Source of the DNA: Rehmannia glutinosa
Taxonomy: Eukaryota > Streptophyta > Magnoliopsida > Lamiales > Orobanchaceae
Reading direction: 5' to 3'
Length of the DNA: 64,000 nucleotides
NCBI GenBank assembly: GCA_016081115.2
Contig: CM071935.1
Location: 22,486,653 to 22,550,652 of the forward strand
Position 1 is the first letter of the stretch, and each line of letters opens with the position of its first letter. Position numbers and translations under genes: made by a program. The notes under the pieces were generated by a model. That model had not been told where the DNA came from, made no database searches, and was given only the letters and a program-made list of their open reading frames with translations. This document shows positions 1 through 9,663 of this stretch, piece after piece.

Positions 1-525
1 GGTCACCGAAGAATCTATCCATGTGGTTTTTGATGAACCTAATGTGAATGGAGAAGACATTGAAGAGTTAGCTGATAAGCTGAATCAGCCAACTATACAG
101 AAGAGTCCTTATGTTGAAGCTGAAGTAAGAGTAATTAACCAAGATGAAGATGAGATAGCTGAATCTCAAAGACAAGCTGGAAAGTCTGCATGAATGATGA
201 TGAAAGAGTTGCTCAAGACAACGCAACTGCGAGACAACTGAACCCAGCTGATTTACTTCAACCTGATGTGAGATGGCTGAGAGGCCATCCACCAGAGCTA
301 GTCATTGGAGATGTTAGAGATGGTGTAAGAACCAGATCCAGAGCTCAGCAAGAAGCAATGTTCACTTGTTTTATTTCCAAAATAGAGCCAAAAGATGTGT
401 CTCAAGTACTGGATGACATACACTGGATTCAAGCCATGCAAGAAGAGCCGAATCAGTTTGAAAGGAACAAAGTATGGGAATTGGTGCAGAGACCAACCCA
501 TCAGAATGTGATTGGCACAAAATAG
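1..525 (+). pseudogene. copia pol: integrase C-terminus and linker to reverse transcriptase
   Basis: Reading from base 2, the sequence encodes the end of the integrase C-terminal region (ESIHVVFDE, then an acidic linker) and stops at the TGA at 191-193. A second frame continues from 190 through the RT entry motif ending VIGTK at 525, where a TAG stands in place of the usual tryptophan codon of the copia motif. So there is at least one frameshift and one nonsense change. In the active family this segment joins integrase to RT within one polyprotein. The same stretch is the centre of the palindrome in copy 2 (near 30583-30620). Confidence 0.8.
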
Positions 526-1283
526 GTTTTCAGAAACAAGATGAATGAGAAAGGATCTGTGGTAAGAAACAAAGCAAGATTGGTACCCAAAGGGTATGGC
601 CAAGAAGAGGGAATAGATTTTGATGAAACCTTTGCTCTTGTTGCAAAATTAGAAGCAATAAGGATGTTTTTGCCTATGCTGCTAACAAGAACTTCACTTT
701 ATATCAAATGGATGTGAAAAGTGCATTCTTAAATGGACTATTGGAGGAAGAAGTCTATGTTGAACAACCTCCAGTTTTTGAGCAGGAGACCATTGGTGAT
801 AAGGTGTACAAGCTCAAGAAAGCATTATATGGATTGAAACAGGCACCAAGAGCATGGTATGATACATTATCTCAATTTCTAACTGATAATGGATTCACCA
901 AAGGCAAAATCGACCGAACACTCTTTAGAATTCAAGATGGAGAGAGTATACTGCTTGTTCAAATATATGTGGATGATATCATTTTTGGATCCACAAATAA
1001 AGAGTTGTTTGATAAGTTCTCAAACCTCATGCAAGGCAAATTTGAAATGAGTATGATGGGAGAGCTGACTTTCTTCCTAGGGCTTCAAGTTAAGCAATTG
1101 AAGGATGGAACTTTCATAAGTCAAACAAAGTACACCAGAGATTTAATGAAGAAATTTGGTATGGAAAAGAAGTCTTCTGTGAAAATACCAATGAACACAT
1201 TAGTCAAGATGGACGTGGATGCAGATGGTAAAGCTGTAGATCAAACAAGATACAGAGCACTTATTGGATCATGCTCTATTTAA
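526..1283 (+). pseudogene. copia reverse transcriptase (broken)
   Basis: This is an RNA-dependent DNA polymerase of the RVT_2 (copia) type. Visible motifs are the MDVKSAFLNG block near 708-740, ALYGLKQAPRAWYD near 825-860, and the catalytic YVDD box near 966-977. The frame is disrupted between about 660 and 708, where the tract leading into the MDVKSAF block is out of frame. It is disrupted again at ~1270-1283, where the frame ends at LIGSCSI and continues in another frame. Downstream is RNase H, as expected for copia pol. The catalytic residues are intact but the polyprotein is not. Confidence 0.9.
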
Positions 1284-1910
1284 CGGACAACAGAGACGAC
1301 ATCACCTTTGCAATAGGTGTATGTGCAAGATTTCAATCTGCACCAAAGGAGAGCCACATGACTGCAACTAAGAGAATCCTAAGATATTTGAAGGGATGCC
1401 AGGAAGTTGGCTTATGGTATCCAAAGGAAGGTGGATTCAAGCTTATTGGTTACTCAGACTCAGACTATGTTGGATGTAGAGTTGACAGGAAGAGTACTTC
1501 AGGTACATGTCAAATGCTTGGAAACAGGTTGGTTTCCTGGTTTAGTAAGAAACAAAACTCAATAGCCACATCCACAGCTGAAGCAGAGTACATAGTTGCA
1601 GGTAGCTGTTGTGCCCAAGTCTTATGGATGAGACATCAGCTAAGAGATTATGAAATAGAGGAAAAAGAAATTCCAATTATGTGTGATAACACAAGTGCTA
1701 TTGCAATCACTCAGAATCCTGTGTTGCATTCAAGAACAAAGCACATTGATGTCAGATATCATTTTATGAGAGATCATATTGAAAAGAAAGACAATCACTT
1801 TGGAATACATCTCAACTGATAAGCAGTTAGCTGACATATTCACCAAGCTTTTATGTGAATCAAGATTTGAAGAGCTTAAGCATGAACTAGGGTTAATTGA
1901 GCTGAGTTAA
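1271..1910 (+). pseudogene. copia RNase H (broken)
   Basis: Encodes the end of RT and the RNase H domain that degrades the RNA strand during reverse transcription. Recognisable blocks are MTATKRILRYLKG, YSDSDYVGCRVDRKSTSG (the first catalytic Asp lies in the DSD stretch), STAEAEYI and SRTKHIDVRYHF. A stop appears at 1819 after a frameshift in the IILEYIST-type motif. The adjacent frame carries on through TDKQLADIFTK to the normal end of pol at the TAA at 1908-1910. The family layout continues with a noncoding leader and the accessory region. Confidence 0.88.
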
Positions 1911-2299
1911 CACTCAGAAGACTCAATCAGAAGAGATGGAAGATAGAAAGTAAGAAATGAACAAATGTTTCAAATCAGCCAAGTGAAACAACCATATCGG
2001 AAAGGCAGCTGTATCGAGTTAGTTGACAGCTGAGTCACTTAATGAAAAGAGAGAAGAAGAGTTAAGTCATTTTTGAGATAAGCTAAGTCATTTATGAGCT
2101 AAGTGACAAAAATACAGTCATTTTAAATGAGCCGGAATGTTTTTAAGGATGGCGTCAGCGTAATAACGACGGGTACAGTCAAAAGCTGCACAGTAAGCAT
2201 ATGATTGGATATAAATGCTGCCGCATTAAATGCGATGAATTAAATGCGGTTTGACATGCTAAATCTGAGCCGTTGATCTTGATCAAAATTACAAAAAAT
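1911..2299 (+). other. noncoding spacer between pol and accessory region
   Basis: There is no coding potential. The stretch is rich in CAG/CTG words and contains two nearby copies of ATTAAATGCG (about 2224-2250). Comparable sequence, with the same ATTTAATGCGG word and a GATTGGATATAAATGC-like segment, occurs at the matching place in copy 3 (about 60620-60760, opposite strand). The spacer is therefore an inherited part of the element. Confidence 0.6.
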
Positions 2300-2470
2300 C
2301 AAAGACATGTCCTTTTATAACCCTTATATATACATTTTTCCAATTCTCTCTCTCTCACTCGAAAACTGATCATCTTCAAGCAAAAGAAAGTAAGCTATTT
2401 TTCCTCTCTCGAAAACCCTACGTGTTCTCAAGCCAGTTCACCAAGTTTTAATCGGTAAAAATTCCTAAAA
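2300..2470 (+). promoter_or_regulatory. putative internal promoter and leader of the accessory gene
   Basis: A TATA-like TTATATATACAT lies at 2324-2335. It is followed by a pyrimidine patch (CTCTCTCTCTC near 2345-2357) and an A-rich leader ending at the first accessory ATG (2471). TATA plus Y patch is the usual look of a plant core promoter. The same arrangement is present on the - strand in copy 3: a CATATTTAAACC-type TATA near 60603-60612, CT-rich tracts, then the ATG at 60462. This suggests that the accessory gene is transcribed separately from gag-pol. Promoter function is inferred, not shown. Confidence 0.45.
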
Positions 2471-3740
2471 ATGGCACCGAAGTTTGTTTTCATCAAGTTA
2501 TCGAAGCAAATCCACTCAGGCTTGTTCGTGGATTATGAAGGCATGGTGAAGCAGGGTTCGGATGAAACCCTAGTGAAGAAGATTGCGGAAATGTTGGAAA
2601 AGTCCGGTCTTAAGGCTTTTCTTACTTTGGAGTATTCGCACACCTATCTTGAAGAGGTGGCGCAGTTCTACGTCAATGCGGAGGTGTAGGAGGAAGGAAT
2701 CAAATCTTGTGTCCACCGCAAGGACATCATGATAACAGCTAAGGACCTTGCGGAGCACTGTTTGTTGTCATCTGAGGGCATGAATGAGATTTATGAAGCA
2801 GACGTTGATTTGGTTGCTGAATGGAGAGAGGTAGCCAAACCAGAGTGTGCTGCTAAGATGGTCTACACAACTGAGAAGAAATTGCTAAAGGATGACTATC
2901 ACAAGTTGATGGATGTCGTCTCTAAGTGTGTAGACAAGAAGTTTGGCAGCTTCAACTAGCTGTCAAAGACTAAGCTGATCGTCATGGCTGCGGTCATGCA
3001 GAGCAAGAAAGTCAACTGGACTGAGTTCGTGTACAGCATACTCTACCAGAATGTTGTGAACAAATCATACAAGAAAGATGAATCCTTTGGAGGATCTCTT
3101 GGTTATGGCCTGGTGATTGGCCACCTGATGGAAGTGAAGGGCATTCCCCTTCAACATGGAAAACCTTTCCATGTCAATAAGAGGATGTTCAGGGCCAATA
3201 TCTCAGGAGCCCAGAAGAGAGCCCACGCGAAGAGGGCGGACACCAGTGAGGGGGAATCAGCTGAACCCGATGACACAACTGTTATCTCTCCTCCCAAGAA
3301 GAAAGCTGCCACTGCAGCTGCTAAGAAGAAGGTTGCCCCTGCAGCAAAGAAACGGGATGCACTTGCCCCTACAACCGAGTCGCTTGCCCGAGCAGCCGTT
3401 TCTCCTGCCCCTACAGCCGAGGCTGAGAAGGAAGCCCAAATCCCTTCTCCAGCTATACGCAAGAAAAGGACTGCCAAGTCCAGGAAGGCAGCTCCGGTCC
3501 AGAAGGATGCCCCGGCCCCCACCGCCAAAGAATCCGAAGAGGAAAAAGAACCAGAAATTCCTCTTGTTAGAACCAAAAGAAGAAGGATCATCAAGCTTTC
3601 AGAGCGTGAAAAGATAGCTGAATCTGCCACTCAACTGGAAAAAGCATCTGAGACTGCTGACTCTCAGGAAGTGCAATCTCCCGAAGTAATAGATGAAACC
3701 ACCAAGTCTGCTGAGGGTGATCAGCAGAGGCCACTGAAGA
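2471..3740 (+). pseudogene. Sirevirus accessory gene, N-terminal domain (broken)
   Basis: The start is the ATG of MAPKFVFIKL, directly after the promoter-like leader; copy 3 begins the same way (MAPTYNFTKL). The N-terminal ~160 residues look globular (EYSHTYLEEVAQFYVNAEV, ITAKDLAEHCLLSSEGMNEI, DYHKLMDVVSKCVDKKFG). After stops at 2687 and 2957 the frame continues with a second block (SKKVNWTEFVYSILYQN, GLVIGHLMEVKGIPL). The block order resembles the 'putative plant transposon protein' domain of plant databases, but that is an impression needing a profile search. A Lys/Ala/Pro-rich tail follows (3230-3600). Function is unknown; it sits where Sireviruses carry an env-like reading frame. Confidence 0.65.
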
Positions 3741-3747
3741 CCCTGCT

Positions 3748-5480
3748 GTGGAGAGGACAGCTGAGGATAAAGAAGCAACTGAGACAACTGACCTTCCAGT
3801 TGAAAATGTTGTCTCTCCACCTGCTACGGACGCTGCTGAAAGTGAAGAGCAGCAGAGCATCTTGCCTTCCATCCCAGAAAAGGAAGGACAAGAAGAAGAT
3901 GACGATGATGATGTCATCATGTATTCTCCTGTATACCCAGACATTCAGCGTCGTCTACGTGAATGGAGGGCGTGGAAGCTAAGCCACTCAAGGGTGCAGT
4001 TTGAATGCCTTGAGTTTATCGAAGAAGAGTAGAAATTGTTCCAATTTCTGAGTCACCAAAGTGCTTCAGGCCCTTGATGAAGATAACTGCCTGAATATCC
4101 TACAAATCTTCAAGGAGAAGGAATAAGCCAAAGCAGCCGAGGAAGCAGAAGCTCTCGAGAAAGCCTGTATATGTCCGCTTACTGGAACTCTAGAACACAC
4201 CCACCCTCATCTGGATGTGTTCTCAGAGAGTGATGAAGACATGGATCCCGTTGCTGCAACAGAGAAGTTAGACACGCAGCAAGCTCTGAGGCAATCCAGA
4301 GGAATTGGCAATGAGACTGGGAATTTGGGAACCCAAGTTGAGCCAACCCCTACTGAAGGTGTTTTACCACCTGCTCCGATGGCTTAGCACTCAACGGAAG
4401 CAGTCGCGAGTCTGGAGAAGAGTGACCCCATCATCAGTCACTCAACTGGTGTGCCAGCTGAGGGGGAAACTCACTCCACTGCAGCAGGGTCAGAGGATGC
4501 TGCAGATGACTCCTTATTGAAGAAAGGAGGCAAAGAGGAAACCGAGAAAGAACCACAGCAGATTGACATTGACGAAGCTCGGACAGTTGAGTTTGTCCTA
4601 ATTTGAAGTGTCACCGCTTTGAAAGGTCGATGACACTTCTTTTTTGCGATCGAGGCACAGGATGGAAATGCCCTGGGAGTTAACACTATGGGCACTGAAA
4701 GCGCAATCCAAGGGGTTGAGACTCCTATGGATGCCACTGTTGAAGAGACCCGAGATACTGCGATTGTCGAAGGGAATTTGAAGGCCTCACCGATTGAGCT
4801 GAGACTGGAGGTAGTGAAGGCCCAAGGGAGGTTGAGACTTCCCTGGGTAAAGCTCAAGAGATTCAGAACATCCCTCTTGTTCATAGTGCTGAATCTGAGA
4901 AGGAGATTAGTACACTTCATGACTCCCAGGAAAATTTTGACATATCATTTCTGGGGCTGAAGATGAAGATGAGTCCACACCAGTTGCACATCAAAAGGAC
5001 CCAGCTGAGGATGTTCTCCCGCAGACGAGTCAGTCGACTTTCAAAGTTGCTCGTCAAACATTCAATTTTGATGATGAACCAAGCCCCCAGGTTTCATCAT
5101 CATCCGATGACGCTGATGTTGCAGCCGAGGACCCCGTACTTCACTTAGAAAAATCTACTGAGGACGAAGAAGCTGCTAAGACAACTGAGGCTCAGTCAAC
5201 TGGCCAACCCACTCAACAAGGCCCAGTTGTACCCGAGTCATCTGCGCAGGCTTCCACAACTACAGCAGTACTGAATCCACAAGAAACATCACAGGCACCG
5301 ACCGCACAATCAATCCCTTATGTGCGAGATGATACTTTTGAGCAAGTTTTTCCCTTTTCGATCAAGCTGCCTGAGCTAGAGGAAGAGACCACTAAAGAGT
5401 AGCGCTGATTCACCATTCGAGAAGATCCTATAATCCCTACTGACTCCATTGTTCCAGCAAACTTTGATTTCGATGCAGAA
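3748..5480 (+). pseudogene. accessory gene, acidic low-complexity middle (broken)
   Basis: This is a run of frame-shifted pieces rich in Glu, Asp, Ala, Thr and Pro. One is 3748-4032, with an EEDDDDDVIMYSPVYP stretch. Others can be followed through 4040-5400, where motifs such as SSSDDADV- and FDDEPSPQ-like text appear in alternate frames; the same words recur in copies 2 and 3 (for example near 57780-57850 on the - strand). Several stops and indels interrupt it. It looks like a disordered acidic linker between the N-terminal block and the coiled coil. No enzymatic motif is visible. Confidence 0.5.
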
Positions 5481-5501
5481 TGGCCGGCAGCTGAATCAAG
5501 T

Positions 5502-6243
5502 GTGACAGCTGAGATCCGTGAAGTCTTCAAAAAGATCTGTGCAGAGATTGAGAAGATCGAACGGCACCAGGCCTTACTAGATTTAGGCCTGGACAATAGA
5601 GATGCCACCCTCACAGTAGATTTGAGAGGGATAGTGGAGGGAGTGGTGTCAACAGCAGAGTGCAATGCGATACGAACAAGTTCGCTATTTCAAAGCATTG
5701 TACAATAAGATGCTTGTTTTGAGTGCTGACAATGCTGATATGAAGCAGCGGATGCAGGCGTATATGGAGAGATTGCATGCCTCCCACACAACAGAAATGG
5801 AGCTCCTGCGTGAATTCCATCGAAAAGAAATTATGCGTCTTGAGGAGACCATGAATGCAAAATTCAGCCTTCTCATGGCTGAAATGAAACTTGTGGCAGC
5901 CGAGTCAAAAGCCACTCGTTCAGAATTTCAAACAGTACATGCCGCAGCAGACTCCAAGCAGAACTCAGCTCTCAGCAGACTCGACTTCATGCTCGCAAGC
6001 ATGTTCCCTGGGGTCCCTCTATCCTTTGATGATGCCAAAAAGGGGGAAAAGGAGTACCTAAGTAATTTGAAAGAAGAAGCAGCAGCTGAGAAGAATAAGG
6101 GAAAGGCAGCTGAGGGGGAACATTCGAAGGACATGACTTTAATGATTGCTGAAACCCCTCAGCAGGGTCATGTGACAGCCTCAATCATCAGCAAACTTCT
6201 AGTGACTCTGTCGATCGAACACTCTACTGTGCCAATGTCATAG
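5502..6243 (+). pseudogene. accessory gene, coiled-coil segment
   Basis: Two overlapping frames (5502-5708 and 5665-6243) encode a long helical stretch with heptad-like spacing: VFKKICAEIEKIERHQALLD, then ADNADMKQRMQAYMERLHAS, EMELLREFHRKEIMRLEE and MNAKFSLLMAEMKL. The same segment is recognisable on the - strand at about 22078-22525 in copy 2 (AENADAKTKLREHIEHMHES) and near 57000-57400 in copy 3. That makes it one of the best-conserved parts of the accessory product. It may mediate self-association or packaging with Gag, but that is inference. The frame ends with a TAG at 6241-6243. Confidence 0.55.
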
Positions 6244-6267
6244 AAAAGGAAAATCGTATAAGCAGGG

Positions 6268-6954
6268 ATGGTAGAGTTCGATAAAAAGACGGATGCCCGC
6301 ATTGAAGAAATGTTGAAACATTTCGGTGGCATTCTGGCAGGGACGGATAAAGATGTTACTCCAGATGACGGATCCGAGCCAAGATCAGTTGAAGAATTTA
6401 AGACGCTCGAATCCAGAGGCTATTTCCAGAAGATGTCTGTAGCCCAAGCCTAGGATCTGTACTGGGAGAAGGGTCTTAAGTTGTGCGAAGAAGCTGATAG
6501 GCAACAGACTACCAGCAGCCATTCAGCTGGTAAACAGAAGACTCCTGTACAGTGTACACCCAGAGGAGGAGGAAGAAGTGGTGGAGTAAGAGGTTTTCGA
6601 CCTAGACCACTACCCAAAAATATTGAATATGTAGATCCTAGAAAGAAGGGAAGGATCTACTGGGCTGGGTATGATGAAGTAGCTAATCTGGAAGTGGCTA
6701 GGAAGAATGTTAAATACATGAAAAGACTAGAAGAGAAAAACAGAAGACAAGACCAGTTATGGCAAGATAGGAAGCGAAAAGACGATGCTGCGAAAAAAAA
6801 GCTTATGAAAAGAAGAAAGCAGCTGAAGATGAAAGAAAAAGAAGAAGAGCTGATGATGACAGAGCTGAAGAGGAAAACAAGAGGCAGCGAAGGCGATGAA
6901 GTGTTGCTGCGAACCCTTCATGTATTTTACTCTTGTAAATACATTCTTGTGTAA
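6268..6954 (+). pseudogene. accessory gene, C-terminal basic/coiled-coil domain
   Basis: Encodes a short segment (EMLKHFGGILAGTDKD) and then, from 6481, a basic region followed by a conserved block (RPLPKNIEYVDPRKKGRIYW, GYDEVANLEVARKN) and a highly charged helix rich in KR/EE pairs. The block recurs in every accessory copy: 24500-24801 (+), 20997-21300 (-) and about 55900-56260 (-). In all of them it is the last coding part before the polypurine tract. The conserved NIEYVDP...KKGRI...WAG box is the best signature of this family. The function is unknown. Confidence 0.6.
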
Positions 6955-7176
6955 GTCATCTGTATATTCAGTAAAGTGTTTTGTAATTTCTCTCCTATAT
7001 TTGTATCCTAGCATAGATGTTTGTAATTTGCTTAGATATGAGTATGCTCTGATACACATTGTAAACAGCTGTGTAAAGGACAAGAATGCTATGATCAATA
7101 AAATGATTGATTCTACGCATACATTATTTGTTACTGCATTGTCTGTATGTACCTTTGATGTTTACATGTTGTTTAA

Positions 7177-7213
7177 TGTTTTTAAGTTTTGGCATCATCA
7201 AAAAGGGGGAAAT
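7177..7213 (+). other. polypurine tract preceding 3' LTR (copy 1)
   Basis: TTTTGGCATCATC at about 7187-7199 is followed by AAAAAGGGGGAAAT up to the TG that opens the LTR at 7214. This is the plus-strand primer site and matches the conserved Sirevirus tract; the same string is at 25065-25093 (+), 20726-20750 (-) and 55675-55700 (-). The 220 bases before it are noncoding. Confidence 0.85.
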
Positions 7214-8812
7214 TGTTAGGAAATTTATTTTGTAGATTTTGATGAATGTCATGTAAAACTTAAACTAGAAAGTTGGCACCCCATTTTCCTTGTAATTTTC
7301 ATTGTAATAGATAGGGCTGGAAAAGCTGAGTCAAGTCAGTTATACCTGGAAATACAAGAAGTCAACTGAAGACTGAAGTGAAGACTCCGCTGTGGAATAG
7401 CTGAGTATGGCCAAGAAGGAAGATCAAGAACTTGACTGAATATGTATCAACTGAGGAACAGTTGTGTGAAGTGTAAGTCAAAGTCATCTCAAGAAGCCAA
7501 GTCACAAGTTGAAAGTGACAGTTGAGTCTTCAAATGATTGGAGCCAACTCAGGTCACCTGGAGAAATAGGCAGCAGCCAAGAGAAGTTAACTGAAATGAA
7601 TCCGTTGCACAGAAGTCAAGAACATTACTTAAATAAGTAATACTTCCATGCTGCCAGGTCTTAAAGTGCTCGTCCCAGAAGCGTGCAAAAGGAATAAACC
7701 AATGGGAAGCACTGCATCTCGTGTCAGAACCTGAAAAGTTGAACATTCATTTAATACGAGGAAAGGTCTACATCTCAAGATTGAAGACCAAGAAAAGACA
7801 AGTCAATGAACACAAGTGTCTTTTGAAAATCAGTTTATCTCTTCAACGTGCAGATTTTTGAAAGTCTACTATAAAAGGCTGAGGAAATTCATTGAGAAAA
7901 GGTTACCTTGATTACCTGAGCCACGAACAAGCAAGCAATATTCAAACTGTAACCTGCAAATATTCTCAAAGATATTCAAGCAAATCCTCAAGCCTGAAAC
8001 TCGAAGGAAATCAATCCAACACAAAGCTGTGAAGGAAAGACAACTTCAAACTGTTGAAGAGGAAACTTTTGAAGAATCAAAAGGGGTCTACTTTCCAAGG
8101 AGGATTGTAGGAAGGTTCAAGGTCGAACCAGTATCAAGTTATTGGAGGACTGCGTGATCAAATCCAAGAAGCTTGAGAAAGTGAGTTGAAGTAACAAGCG
8201 CAAATTTGCCCTGTGAAGAAGAAGCGAGTCGGAAGAGAAGCCGGTGTTTGTGTGACCAAGGCATCTCTAGACTGAGTCGAAGGAGCAAGTCAGCTGTGTG
8301 ATCAAGACTTGTCTCTAGACTGAGAACCACTTTGTGAACTGATCATTACTTAGTGGATTCCTCCAAGAGTTGGAGAAGAGAGGATTAGAAGAATTACTCC
8401 ATCTTCGAACCTCTATAAAATTAATTGGTCATTTATTTTTCAGCACATTAATATTTCTGCATATCTATTTTATATCTGCTGATAAACTTATTTGCTATCC
8501 AACTGATTATTAACCAAGTGCTAAAATCAAGTGTTAAAACAAGTTTAAAACAAATCAAAAGATGTTAAGTCTTCCGCTGATAAAACCAACACAGCCAAGT
8601 TAAGCTTCAGGTTAAACAACTGAGTTATTCTATCAACAGCTCTATCGAGTCTGTTGAGAGGCTAACTCTGCTGAATAACCAACTTAGCTGTCCCTCAAGG
8701 ACTTAGCTGTTTGTGTTACTCTGTAATTTCTTTAAAATGACTAAATCGAAAATTTGGTAAGGTTTATTCAACCCCCCTTTCTAAACCTTACCCACACCCC
8801 TTGGGACCTATA
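7214..8812 (+). repeat. 3' LTR, Sirevirus copy 1 (LTR A)
   Basis: It runs from TGTTAGGAAA after the polypurine tract to CCTTGGGACCTATA, about 1.6 kb. Relatives end in ACCTACA, so the terminal CA has become TA here. The LTR contains a TATA-like CTATAAAAGG (7869-7878), where transcription of the element would start, and the tail GGTTTATTCAACCCCCC-TTCTAAACC seen in all copies. Unlike the LTRs of copies 2 and 3 it keeps many CAG/CTG words. Confidence 0.85.
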
Positions 8813-9307
8813 TAGTTAGATAACGTTAATTTTAAATTTAGATATACTCATTGCAGGGGGACATAATACATGGGCCGATCAGAAAATCACATGTCGAATA
8901 GTACAAGAAACAACTAACTGAATGACGTGTCCATAAAATTAGGGATTTTATAGTTGTTACTTTTATGCATATATATCTATATATATGTATAATAACCGAC
9001 TTGTAAGTAGTAATCTACATATTTTTCCGCCTAAAATACCCTTCATCAATTAGCAAAGTCCGTTTTCATTATTTTCCCTGTTTATTCAATTACTTAATAC
9101 CGTTGGTAGTATATTCTAAAAATTTAAAGATGCTTTTACAGAAGCAAATATCTTTAATTTGCGCAAGATATTAATCAGTAATCACATTATATGGAAAAAA
9201 AATAATTTCATTACAGAGTGCTTCTTTAGAAGAATTTCATTGCAGACTAAAATCAATTTAATTTGGAAAAAATATTAATCATTAATCAAGTAATCTATAT
9301 TGCATCG

Positions 9308-9460
9308 GGTTAGTCGATGCTACCCACTTGGGTAAGTACCCAAGTGGGTTCTATACGATTGGATTAACACACACCCATATGGAAGTATGTGTGTATGTGT
9401 TGATCTAACGGTATATAACCCACTTGGATAGCTATCCAAGTTGGTAGCATCTACTTACCC
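9308..9460. mobile_element. foldback MITE, 153 bp, 10 bp TSD
   Basis: Almost the whole element is one imperfect inverted repeat. The left end GGTTAGTCGATGCTACCCAC pairs with the right end, which read backwards is GGGTAAGTAGATGCTACCAA. The inner arms also pair (CCAAGTGGGTT; AACACACACC against the GTGTGTATGTG side). It is flanked by TATTGCATCG (9298-9307) and TATTGCACCG (9461-9470), a 10 bp target duplication with one mismatch. The length fits Mutator-like elements, but the family is not certain. Confidence 0.65.
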
Positions 9461-9663
9461 TATTGCACCGATTTAACATTTCTGTAAATTATCTAATGAA
9501 TCTAATATAAATAAATTTAACAACATTAATAATTATATATTTCCATTAATTATACAGACCTTCTAAATATACATGATACAAATCTTTACAAATCGTATAA
9601 AAGTCAAAATTCACTTATAAATATTTTGATCAATTTATTTTGGGCATGATATTAATCATTAAT

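Larger units (their letters stand above)
1..8812 (+). mobile_element. Sirevirus-like Ty1/copia retrotransposon, copy 1 (5' part outside window)
   Basis: The order is integrase tail, reverse transcriptase, RNase H, long accessory region, polypurine tract and 3' LTR. The accessory region between pol and the 3' LTR, and the conserved GGCATCATCAAAAAGGGGGA tract just before an LTR beginning TGTT, are hallmarks of the Sirevirus lineage of copia elements. The 5' LTR, gag, protease and most of integrase lie upstream of the window, so no target duplication can be checked. Every coding part has stops or frameshifts, so the copy is not autonomous as written. Two relatives are in the window (19224-36118 and 54132-64000). 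Confidence 0.9.

Noticed and set aside
2984..3982. Accessory gene as a host DNA-binding or histone-like protein because of its K/A/P-rich tail
   Set aside because: The region recurs in the same place in three retroelement copies, and the tail is low-complexity; it belongs to the element.
2471..6954. Calling the accessory gene an envelope protein
   Set aside because: No signal peptide, no transmembrane segment and no Cys-rich surface domain is visible; position alone is not enough.
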